Positions 1 to 6,359 of a stretch of 10,516 nucleotides of DNA are shown in pieces. Source of the stretch: an uncultured Lachnospiraceae bacterium. GTDB lineage: Bacteria; Bacillota; Clostridia; Lachnospirales; Lachnospiraceae. The DNA lies in assembly GCA_948438565.1 (NCBI GenBank), contig CAOJLW010000063.1, positions 1 through 10,516 of the forward strand. The letters run 5' to 3'. The number at the start of each line of letters is the position of its first letter. Positions within the stretch are counted from its first letter, which is position 1. A model generated the notes under the pieces. The model made no database searches and was not told where the DNA came from. It saw only the letters and a program-made list of their open reading frames with translations. The position numbers and the translations under genes are program-made.

Positions 1-524
1 GGTTTAAAAAAGTTTTTTTTCCATTTTTCCGGAAGCTTATTCAACTGTTCCGCGCTATAAACCCCCGCCAATGCCTGTTTGAGCACTTTTGTTGAAATAT
101 CCGTCGCCAAAATTCTCTTATCCCATTTTTCTTTTTCCATACTGAAAAAATCATTCAAAACCATGGCGATCATATAGGGTTCTTCACCCGTAGAAGCCGC
201 GCCGCACCAGATACGCAAATCCCTCCTGACGCTTTCCTTGGTCTTTAACCAGGGCAGAACCTCTTTCCGAAAAAATTCAAAATGTTCAAACTCCCTCATA
301 AAATATGTATGGTTGGTTGTCAAAAGATTCACCAGCATCTTTTCTAACGTGCCGGTTTTGTCAGCTTCCAGGGCATTAATATAATCCGTACAGGTACTAT
401 AACCGCTGGAACGCAGATAGTTCTCAAGACGGCCATTGATAATGACCTTCTTCTGGCTCATATCTATGCCATAATTCTGCTTCATCAACACGGAAATCCT
501 CATAAACTCTTTATCCGTTATCAA
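1..524 (-). CDS. cheR: CheR-type chemoreceptor glutamate methyltransferase, N-terminal part (C-terminus beyond window)
   Basis: CheR enzymes transfer a methyl group from S-adenosylmethionine to glutamates on chemoreceptors, setting adaptation. The 174 visible residues show the all-helical N-terminal domain (about 1-75), the NHTYFMRE stretch at 71-78 matching the family's NxTxFFRE motif, and the SAM-binding motif WCGAASTGEEPY at 106-117. LATDIS at 139-144 has the acidic residue (D142) expected to bind the SAM ribose. The frame is still open at base 1, so roughly the last third is missing. I chose a TTG start at 524 because GGAGG (533-537) lies 8 nt upstream; the nearest upstream ATG is in another frame and soon stops, and the first in-frame ATG is residue 8. 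It begins 36 nt after the stop of the upstream response regulator, so it probably shares its transcript. The MCP upstream is an obvious candidate substrate (inference). Confidence 0.93.
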   Translation of the reverse strand, partial: MITDKEFMRISVLMKQNYGIDMSQKKVIINGRLENYLRSSGYSTCTDYINALEADKTGTLEKMLVNLLTTNHTYFMREFEHFEFFRKEVLPWLKTKESVRRDLRIWCGAASTGEEPYMIAMVLNDFFSMEKEKWDKRILATDISTKVLKQALAGVYSAEQLNKLPEKWKKNFFK

Positions 525-560
525 CTTTGATTCCTCCAGTCATCCTTATGAAATTTACCG

Positions 561-1622
561 TCAGCATAATTGACGCGATATCTTACAGCATATTTCAAAA
601 ATAGCAGGATTTAATTTTATGCCTGCATCCGCCTGCATCCTGTCAAGGGCTTCCTCCCGGCTGCATCCCTCCTCTTCGGTCAACATACCGTACCGCTCCA
701 TGATCGCTACAATCTGCGCCGACAATGGAATCTGATCTTCGACCAGTCCGTCTGGATAGCCGCTCCCATTCCAGTTCTCATGGTGATGCCGTATAATATC
801 GACTGATGTGCTGATAAAATCATTGTAATCATTATTGACATAAAAGGCGCTTAAAAACTTCGCCCCGATATCCGTATGCGTTTGCATAATGGCAGCTTCT
901 TCTTTGGTCAGCTGCGTCCTCTTTTTTAAAATCTCCATTGGAATGCCGATATTCCCAATGTCGCACAAAGGCGCCGCCAGTTCAATCGTATCTACAAACA
1001 TATCCGAAATTTTATCTTCAAACATAGGGGAAAGCTGCATCCCCTGCGCTAAAATCCGGCAGTTTTTCTTGAGGCGTTCCACATGCTCTTTTTGGTAATC
1101 AGAATTCTGCGCCACAACATCGGCCAACGTATACAGGATATGCTTTTTCTCCTGTTCCATCTGCTTTAACTGCTCATCCACAGAAATCTGCAAGCGTCTG
1201 TTCATCTCCATCAGTTCCTGCTTGGCTTCATGCAGACGAAGATGGACGCCGACACGAGCTTCAATCACTTTTGGAACAAAAGGCTTTGTAATATAATCCT
1301 CCCCGCCATAGGAAAGGCCGTCTACTATATCCTGAGGGTTATCAAACGCTGAAATAAAAACAATCGGAATGTTTTTTGTCTCTTCATTCCCCTTTAAGAT
1401 TTTGCATAATTCATAACCATCCATCCCCGGCATGGAAATATCGGTTAAAACCAACTGCGGGGTATGCTCTTTCATGAGCTCCAAAGCCGTTTCGCCGCTG
1501 TCCGCCAAAATCGGAAAACAACCCATATTGATAATAATATCTTCTAAGATAAGCCTGTTTGTCTCTATATCATCTACGATCAGGACTTTATCCTTGCCTT
1601 CATATTGATCCTCGCTTAGCAT
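561..1622 (-). CDS. Response regulator: REC domain fused to a degenerate HD-GYP domain
   Basis: A 353-residue two-domain regulator. The REC domain (about 12-128) is intact: D17/D18, phospho-acceptor D61, S91 and K113 in TKPF. A coiled-coil-like linker (130-165) leads to an HD-GYP domain (165-350). That family hydrolyses c-di-GMP at a metal centre, but here the HD pair reads C220-D221 (LCDIGNIGIP instead of LHDIGKIGIP) with the following Lys replaced by Asn. The late aspartate of the usual ADVYDAL segment is also lost (IMERYGML, 307-314). E179-H180, H249, H279-H281 and GYP (288-290) remain. Catalysis is therefore probably reduced or absent, and it may act as a c-di-GMP sensor or protein-binding output (inference). 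RBS AGAGG is 7 nt before the ATG. It starts 18 nt after the kinase stop, which makes that kinase the likely phosphodonor. Confidence 0.93.
   Translation of the reverse strand: MLSEDQYEGKDKVLIVDDIETNRLILEDIIINMGCFPILADSGETALELMKEHTPQLVLTDISMPGMDGYELCKILKGNEETKNIPIVFISAFDNPQDIVDGLSYGGEDYITKPFVPKVIEARVGVHLRLHEAKQELMEMNRRLQISVDEQLKQMEQEKKHILYTLADVVAQNSDYQKEHVERLKKNCRILAQGMQLSPMFEDKISDMFVDTIELAAPLCDIGNIGIPMEILKKRTQLTKEEAAIMQTHTDIGAKFLSAFYVNNDYNDFISTSVDIIRHHHENWNGSGYPDGLVEDQIPLSAQIVAIMERYGMLTEEEGCSREEALDRMQADAGIKLNPAIFEICCKISRQLC
621..640. repeat. Exact 10-bp tandem duplication inside the degenerate HD-GYP gene
   Basis: GCCTGCATCC occurs twice, head to tail, with no spacer. It encodes residues around RMQADAG near the C-terminus of the regulator. 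Because 10 is not a multiple of three, loss of one copy would shift the frame and immediately give GCA-TAA, truncating the last roughly 20 residues. The alignment with the intact paralogue is gap-free here, so the duplication may be chance. Confidence 0.6.
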
Positions 1623-1640
1623 TTCTACACCTCTCCCTAA

Positions 1641-3092
1641 TTATAACAGTTGGTTCAATGCTTCAAATTCTTTTGTGATCCTGTCATAGTTCTCTTTTTG
1701 GATGGCCATCTTTAGTTTTAAAACCACGCGGCTTATCTCACGCGGAGCCCCTTCCGTCAACTGTTTTACTGTATCCATAAACATTTCCGCCTTTTCCCAA
1801 TTCTCCATTTCCACACACAGAATCAGCTTTGACAATGTCTTTTTCAGGCTTTCCTGATTTTCTGGCGTACCAAATTTTCTGATATCTTCTACGGAGTCCT
1901 CCTCCGAAAAAAGCATCGTAACGGCCGTCGATTCTTCCAGCGGCGGCTGCATATCCTGATCCTCTTCGCTTAAACCCACCCAAATGGAAAACGAAAAGGT
2001 ACTCCCCCGATTCTTCTCGCTTGAGACTTCAATCCTGCCGCCCATCAATTCCACTAACTGCTTGCAGATATTTAACCCCAAGCCTGTGCCGCCATACCTT
2101 CTGGAAATCGATGCGTCCACTTGCGAAAAACTCTGGAACAGCTTTTCTTTGTCTGCGCCGTCTATCCCGATTCCAGTATCCTTTACCATAAAAAACAATT
2201 CCATCTTGCCAGTGACTTGAGCCGTCCTGACAGCCTCAACGGTAATCTTACCGACTGCGGTAAACTTTAATGCATTGGACAAAAGATTATTGAGAATCTG
2301 CACGATGCGCAATTCATCTCCGATAATATATTCCGGTATCTGGGGCGATACCGTCATAAAAAAATCCAACCCTTTTTCCGTAATTTTATTTAAATGGTGC
2401 GATTTCACATAATCCAGCATATTTCGAAAATGGAACCTTCGCGGCTCCAAAGTAAATTTGCCTGCTTCCAGCTTCGAAAAATCCAAAATATTATTGATTA
2501 TCTTATTCATATCATCGCAGCAGCGTTCAATCAGACGCAGCGATTTTACGGTACGTTCTTCTAACTTTTCATCCAAAAGCTCCCTGACGTTGCCAAGCAC
2601 GCCGTTGACCGGCGTACGCAGTTCATGCGTCACATTTGCGACAAATTCGGATTTCACTTTTGCCGCCTGCCTAGCCTCTTGCCTGACCTGTTCGATTTCA
2701 CGGCTTAAAAATTCCTTTTCCAGAATATCATTTGCCATGCATATGTACATCCCGACAGCCGCATCACTGCTTACAATCTTGGCTTCTACCGGAAAACACG
2801 TAAGATTCTTACGGTATGCCACAAAATTTTGCAGTTCATGCCCGAAAGGATGGCCTCCGGTAAAACCTCCCGGAGAATCTTTAAACAAATCGGGGAACAC
2901 CATACTGATATGACGTCCGCACAAATCGTCGCTTCCATATTCCAGCTTTTCCGCTGCAACGGCATTGACATAGGAAATGACCCCCGTTTGATCAAATATA
3001 ATAATCATTTCTAACGCGTCTTCAATTGGAAAGATATGGCTACTGCTCTGTCCCAGAACACCCTCCAGCCCAAAATTCAAAAAAAGCAGCAA
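1641..3092 (-). CDS. Soluble PAS-domain sensor histidine kinase with extra C-terminal helical tail
   Basis: Autophosphorylating kinase for a two-component system, probably cytoplasmic because no convincing membrane segment is seen. Numbered from TTG at 3092, a PAS domain spans about 24-120, a short coiled coil 125-148, and the HisKA domain 148-212 carries FVANVTHELRTP with phospho-acceptor H156. The HATPase domain (about 255-372) shows N box QILNNLLSNALKFT, G1 DTGIGI, F box FQSFSQVD and G2 GGTGLGL. Residues about 405-483 form a helical tail without a receiver domain or an HPt histidine motif. The start is uncertain: TTG at 3092 and TTG at 3080 both lack a Shine-Dalgarno, the first lies inside a terminator-like hairpin, and the only good GGAGG (3062-3066) is followed in frame by CTG at 3056; the first in-frame ATG is at 3008. 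The next gene, 18 nt downstream, encodes a likely partner regulator. Confidence 0.92.
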   Translation of the reverse strand: MLLFLNFGLEGVLGQSSSHIFPIEDALEMIIIFDQTGVISYVNAVAAEKLEYGSDDLCGRHISMVFPDLFKDSPGGFTGGHPFGHELQNFVAYRKNLTCFPVEAKIVSSDAAVGMYICMANDILEKEFLSREIEQVRQEARQAAKVKSEFVANVTHELRTPVNGVLGNVRELLDEKLEERTVKSLRLIERCCDDMNKIINNILDFSKLEAGKFTLEPRRFHFRNMLDYVKSHHLNKITEKGLDFFMTVSPQIPEYIIGDELRIVQILNNLLSNALKFTAVGKITVEAVRTAQVTGKMELFFMVKDTGIGIDGADKEKLFQSFSQVDASISRRYGGTGLGLNICKQLVELMGGRIEVSSEKNRGSTFSFSIWVGLSEEDQDMQPPLEESTAVTMLFSEEDSVEDIRKFGTPENQESLKKTLSKLILCVEMENWEKAEMFMDTVKQLTEGAPREISRVVLKLKMAIQKENYDRITKEFEALNQLL

Positions 3093-3117
3093 AAAAATTT
3101 ATACACTTCTTTGCTGC
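3079..3117 (-). terminator. Candidate intrinsic terminator or attenuator between HD-GYP regulator and kinase
   Basis: Read on the minus strand, GCAGCAAA (3117-3110) pairs perfectly with TTTGCTGC (3093-3086). The stem extends to 11 bp with one G-U pair and closes on a loop of about 10 nt. It is followed directly by seven Us (3085-3079). It lies 13 nt past the stop of the upstream regulator gene and overlaps the TTG at 3092 that opens the kinase frame. Since I see no clear new promoter before the kinase, it may be leaky or conditional. Confidence 0.65.
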
Positions 3118-3129
3118 CAGCTATCTGTT

Positions 3130-4218
3130 TCACTTATCATGAAAATCAAACAAATCACTTTCTTCCACAATTTTGTAGAAATCATCTTTTGCAAGCCTAA
3201 AGCATTCCAATACATCCGGAGAAAACTGTCCGCATTCTCCGTTCATAATCATATTAAATGCTACATCATGCGTAAAGGAACTTTTATATACCCTAGGACT
3301 TATCAATGCGTCATATACATCCGCAATGGCAACAATCTGTGCACCGATTGGAATTTCATCTCCGACCAGATGATCCGGATATCCTCGGCCATCCCACCGC
3401 TCATGATGATGGCGGCAAATTTCATAACAATAACGGTCGAACTCACTCGTCTGGCTTCTATAAAACCTTTGTAATACGTCACATCCAATCGTTGTATGCG
3501 ACTTCATGATTTCATATTCTTCATTTGTCAAAGATCCCGGCTTTAATAAAATAGCATCCGGAATCCCTATCTTGCCTATATCATGCAGCACGGACGCTCT
3601 GGCAATCTGATCTGCCTGCGACTCCGTCAGGCCATATTGTGGAAAATGTTCCAAAAGATAACCCAGCATAATTTTGGTAAAAATCTTAATCCGCTTGGTA
3701 TGCTCTCCGGTTTCAGCGCTTCTGGATTCCACTACGGAGCTTAATGCATCGATCATAAACTCGTTGTTCTCATTAATCTCTTTCTGCTGCGCTAAAATAG
3801 CTTCTTCCTGCTCTTTTAAGCGTATCTCCATATTATGCTTATTCTGATACAGCTCAATAATATTTTTGCATCTTTTTTTGACAATATATGGATAAAACGG
3901 TTTATGTATCACGTCTGCCACTCCGTAGGAGTACGCTCTGTCCTCACTGTTATCAATCGTCTCACTCGTAATCAAGATAACAGGAATCTTGTCAATCAAA
4001 CCTTGTTTGGACATATATTCCAAAACCTTAAACCCATCCATAACCGGCATAATAATATCCAGTAAAATCAACACAATATTATGATTGTCCTCAATAGCGG
4101 CAACTGCCTCCTGGCCGTTCCCCGCTTCAATCTTTTCGTAGGTATCATCGAACATCCCATCCAAGATTAAACGATTTAGTTCTTCATCATCAACAATCAA
4201 TATCTGTTGCTTATCCAT
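3130..4218 (-). CDS. Response regulator: REC domain fused to an intact HD-GYP c-di-GMP phosphodiesterase domain
   Basis: A 362-residue RpfG-like regulator expected to lower cytoplasmic c-di-GMP when its receiver is phosphorylated. REC (about 5-120) has D10/D11, phospho-acceptor D54, T84/S85 and K106 (HKPF). A coiled-coil linker (125-155) precedes the HD-GYP domain (155-350), where all expected metal and signature residues are present: E172-H173, H212-D213 in LHDIGKIGIP, H241, H270-H272, the RGYP signature at 278-281, and D300 in ADVYDAL. The frame opens at an ATG at 4245 without a ribosome site. I prefer the ATG at 4218 because AGAGG sits 6 nt upstream and the REC fold starts at once (MDKQQILIVDD). 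It has its own promoter at 4272-4300, separate from the MCP, and a candidate terminator directly downstream. Confidence 0.94.
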   Translation of the reverse strand: MDKQQILIVDDEELNRLILDGMFDDTYEKIEAGNGQEAVAAIEDNHNIVLILLDIIMPVMDGFKVLEYMSKQGLIDKIPVILITSETIDNSEDRAYSYGVADVIHKPFYPYIVKKRCKNIIELYQNKHNMEIRLKEQEEAILAQQKEINENNEFMIDALSSVVESRSAETGEHTKRIKIFTKIMLGYLLEHFPQYGLTESQADQIARASVLHDIGKIGIPDAILLKPGSLTNEEYEIMKSHTTIGCDVLQRFYRSQTSEFDRYCYEICRHHHERWDGRGYPDHLVGDEIPIGAQIVAIADVYDALISPRVYKSSFTHDVAFNMIMNGECGQFSPDVLECFRLAKDDFYKIVEESDLFDFHDK

Positions 4219-4271
4219 ACTACCCCTCTTTATATCATATCTCATTGTAACTTAAAGCATTCTACTCAAAT

Positions 4272-4300
4272 AAGATAACACTTTTACGTCAAAATGTCAA
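4272..4300 (-). promoter_or_regulatory. Sigma-A-type promoter for the intact HD-GYP regulator
   Basis: On the minus strand a perfect -35 TTGACA (4300-4295) is separated by 17 nt from TATCTT (4277-4272), which matches the -10 consensus at 4 of 6 positions. It lies 35 bases downstream of the MCP terminator and 53 nt upstream of the preferred ATG, so it can start an independent transcript for the regulator and perhaps the kinase group. Confidence 0.7.
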
Positions 4301-4323
4301 ATTATTTCTAACCCCACATACCG

Positions 4324-4331
4324 TCCATGGA
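4324..4331. promoter_or_regulatory. Palindrome TCCATGGA upstream of the HD-GYP promoter
   Basis: An 8-bp perfect palindrome lying 23 nt upstream of the -35 box of the HD-GYP regulator promoter. The same 8 bases form the core of the palindrome upstream of the MCP promoter (6251-6262). It could be a binding site for a shared regulator, but this rests only on the repeat and its position. Confidence 0.25.
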
Positions 4332-4334
4332 ATC

Positions 4335-4366
4335 AAAAAGCCGGGCAAATTCTATGTCCGGCTTTT
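4335..4366 (-). terminator. Intrinsic terminator after the MCP gene
   Basis: On the minus strand AAAAGCCGG (4366-4358) pairs perfectly with CCGGCTTTT (4344-4336) around a 13-nt loop and runs into a U tract (4339-4335). It begins 46 nt beyond the MCP stop codon. The A/T-rich flanks make it look symmetric, but no gene reads toward it on the plus strand nearby. It isolates the MCP transcript from the next gene, which has its own promoter. Confidence 0.85.
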
Positions 4367-4412
4367 GGTTGAAACAAAGGCTTTCATGCCGTCAAATGCA
4401 TCCCTAAAAACT

Positions 4413-6164
4413 CTAATCTAAACTGATGCTGTTAGCGCCCAGCGATGTATTTCCAAAATCTGGCTCAATACCGATTCCGGAAGATGCATATTCTTCACGA
4501 AGCTCAAATTTTGCAACCAGATTCTTAAGCATTTCCGCCTGGCTTGAAAGCTGCTGGCTGGCAGCCGCGCTTTCCACTGCCGTAGCTGAATTGGTCTGTA
4601 CAACGCTCGAAATCTGATCGACGCCAAGCGTTACCTGTTCGATTGCGCCTGCCTGCTCCTCTGCCGCATCCGCAATTTTATTGACGGCGCTGGCAGCCGC
4701 ACGCACTTGTTCGACAACCGTTACCAAAGACTGCGCCGTAGAATCTGCAATCTGCGTACCACGCGCCACAGCTTTGATGGAACTTTCGATCAGCTCTGCA
4801 GTATCCTTAGAAGCGGCTGAGCTCTTGCTTGCCAGATTGCGCACTTCATCTGCAACTACGGCAAACCCTTTACCTGCAATGCCTGCACGCGACGCTTCTA
4901 CAGCCGCATTCAATGCCAGTATATTGGTCTGGAATGCAATATCTTCAATTGTTTTAATAATCTTTCCAATCTCGCTGGACTTACGGGTAATTTCTTCCAT
5001 TGCCGTCATCATGTCATGCATCTGCTCATTGCATTTTTCCATTTCATCACCGGCCGTACTGGACTGATCCCTGGCTTCCAACGCATTTTCCGCCGTATCT
5101 TTCACCTGACGGGAAATCCCTGCAATGGTAGCCGCCAGCTCTTCTACGGAAGCCGCCTGCTCCGTAGCGCCCTGAGAAAGCGCCTGAGCGCCAATCGAAA
5201 CCTGACTGGAACCGGAAGCAACCTGATCTGCGCTTAAGTTAATCTGACCTAATGTGATGCTTAAATCACGGTTGAGTTTACGTATGGATAACAGCAGGTT
5301 CTGACAACTCCCGACATAGCTTTCCTCTGCTTGCGTACGTACGTCAAAATTGCCGTTGGCCATCTCCTCCAACAGACGGGAAGCGTCATGAATGACATCT
5401 TTTAAAATAACAGCCATATTGCGGAACGCATTGGCAAGGCTTCCCAATTCGTCTTTCGAATGGTAAGCCACGTTGACCTCAAAATCACCGTTTACAATCT
5501 TTTCAGCGGAAACCTCCAATTCACGAAGCGGCCGTCTGATGGATCTGGTCAGGTAAGTCGAAAGCAGAAGCGTGATCACCAATGCGCCGCCCGCCATGCC
5601 TAATTGTGCAAAAACTAACAATTCCTGCATAGAAGTCGTCTCTTGATAGTCTCTTTCCGCATCTTTTTCCGCCGAACTGCTAATCTCAATCAAAGTATTA
5701 ACGGCCTCTTCCACCAGAGGCTGATACTCATTCAAAAGCGCCGTCCTCGCCTGTTCCATATCCGTTTCCGCCAATGCGATCACGTTCTCCTGCAGCTCGA
5801 CTGCGCTTAGGATATCCTCAGAAAACGAATCCAGTAAAGCAGCGTCGCCCTGGAAATGTTCAAACAGCCATGTTGCATTTTCTTCCAGCAAACTCAATTC
5901 TTTCTTCATATCGCTTAAGTAAGCGTCGCTTTTTGCATCATCGGTTTCAATCGTTATAAAGGTCAAATCCTTTACAATAATCTGCAATCCACGGCGCATA
6001 TTCATTACTTTGCTGGTAATTTGATACCCAACGTTATAAAATTCTGAATATTTTTCCGCATTTTGCCTCAGACCTGTAATTGCCACCGCCACCGTCGCAC
6101 AGAACAGCAGAATGATAAGCATGAAGGTTACCAGCAATTTCGTCCCAATTCTTAAATTTTTCAT
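4413..6164 (-). CDS. Methyl-accepting chemotaxis protein with periplasmic-type four-helix sensor domain
   Basis: A 583-residue transmembrane chemoreceptor. Membrane helix 1 spans about 10-32 and helix 2 about 183-205. The roughly 150 residues between them are helical and match the four-helix-bundle sensor type; its ligand cannot be told from sequence. A HAMP domain (207-258) is followed by a second HAMP-like segment (260-310, with LLEEMANGNFDV). The cytoplasmic signalling helices run 310-555, with the highly conserved hairpin tip around IAFQTNILALNAAVEASRAG (409-428) that contacts CheA and CheW. Possible methylation sites are the Glu/Gln pairs around 335-343 and 502-510. The C-terminus ends in SISLD, with no NWETF-type CheR tether. 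RBS AGGGGG lies 6 nt before the ATG. It is transcribed alone, from the promoter at 6209-6237 to the terminator at 4335-4366. No cheA or cheW is in view, so its array partners lie elsewhere. Confidence 0.96.
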   Translation of the reverse strand: MKNLRIGTKLLVTFMLIILLFCATVAVAITGLRQNAEKYSEFYNVGYQITSKVMNMRRGLQIIVKDLTFITIETDDAKSDAYLSDMKKELSLLEENATWLFEHFQGDAALLDSFSEDILSAVELQENVIALAETDMEQARTALLNEYQPLVEEAVNTLIEISSSAEKDAERDYQETTSMQELLVFAQLGMAGGALVITLLLSTYLTRSIRRPLRELEVSAEKIVNGDFEVNVAYHSKDELGSLANAFRNMAVILKDVIHDASRLLEEMANGNFDVRTQAEESYVGSCQNLLLSIRKLNRDLSITLGQINLSADQVASGSSQVSIGAQALSQGATEQAASVEELAATIAGISRQVKDTAENALEARDQSSTAGDEMEKCNEQMHDMMTAMEEITRKSSEIGKIIKTIEDIAFQTNILALNAAVEASRAGIAGKGFAVVADEVRNLASKSSAASKDTAELIESSIKAVARGTQIADSTAQSLVTVVEQVRAAASAVNKIADAAEEQAGAIEQVTLGVDQISSVVQTNSATAVESAAASQQLSSQAEMLKNLVAKFELREEYASSGIGIEPDFGNTSLGANSISLD

Positions 6165-6208
6165 TTTTATCCCCCTATATTCGTTTTTACGACAAATTGA
6201 TACCTAAT

Positions 6209-6237
6209 ATTATAGTCGATTTTTGTCTGTCTGTCTA
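6209..6237 (-). promoter_or_regulatory. Sigma-A-type promoter of the MCP gene
   Basis: On the minus strand TAGACA (6237-6232, 5 of 6 to consensus) lies 17 nt from a perfect TATAAT (6214-6209), 44 nt before the MCP ATG. The -35 box and the upstream half of the spacer are built from three GACA units (6225-6236), so gain or loss of one unit would change the spacing by 4 nt. It does not resemble the sigma-28 flagellar consensus. Confidence 0.75.
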
Positions 6238-6250
6238 CTCTTATTCCATA

Positions 6251-6262
6251 AATCCATGGATT
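6251..6262. promoter_or_regulatory. 12-bp perfect palindrome in the MCP/ECF divergent region
   Basis: AATCCATGGATT is a perfect palindrome located 13 nt upstream of the MCP -35 box and about 100 nt before the divergent ECF gene. This position fits an activator or divergent operator site. Its core TCCATGGA recurs upstream of the HD-GYP regulator promoter. Function is inferred from symmetry and position only. Confidence 0.35.
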
Positions 6263-6293
6263 GGAAAAAACTGGCTTGCTTATTTTCTTATAA

Positions 6294-6326
6294 ACTGGAG
6301 CTTTTATTGACGCCATAAAATCCAGT
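6294..6326 (+). promoter_or_regulatory. Inverted repeat just upstream of the ECF gene ribosome site (leader hairpin or operator)
   Basis: ACTGGA (6294-6299) pairs with TCCAGT (6321-6326). After a 2-nt bulge, TTTTAT (6302-6307) pairs with ATAAAA (6315-6320), leaving a 7-nt loop. The structure ends 16 nt before the AGGAGG of the ECF gene. It overlaps a TATAAA (6289-6294) that could be a -10 box, although I find no good -35 for it. It does not match any vitamin riboswitch I can recognise by eye. Confidence 0.4.
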
Positions 6327-6359
6327 AAAATAGGAAAACAAAAGGAGGTTTTATGAAAT

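Noticed and set aside
2458..2913. 151-residue open frame on the plus strand opposite the kinase
   Set aside because: It is antisense to the conserved HisKA/PAS coding sequence, has low-complexity Ser-rich composition, no ribosome site and no recognisable domain; a shadow frame.
3011..3061. Short leader peptide starting with GTG right after GGAGG ahead of the kinase ATG at 3008
   Set aside because: The GTG directly abuts GGAGG with no spacer, so initiation there is not credible.
4413..4480. CheR-tether pentapeptide at the MCP C-terminus
   Set aside because: The C-terminus ends in SISLD; no aromatic NWETF-like motif is present.
5333..5344. CGTACGTACG palindromic run inside the MCP gene
   Set aside because: It is a short coding-sequence coincidence in an ordinary conserved frame, with no supporting regulatory context.
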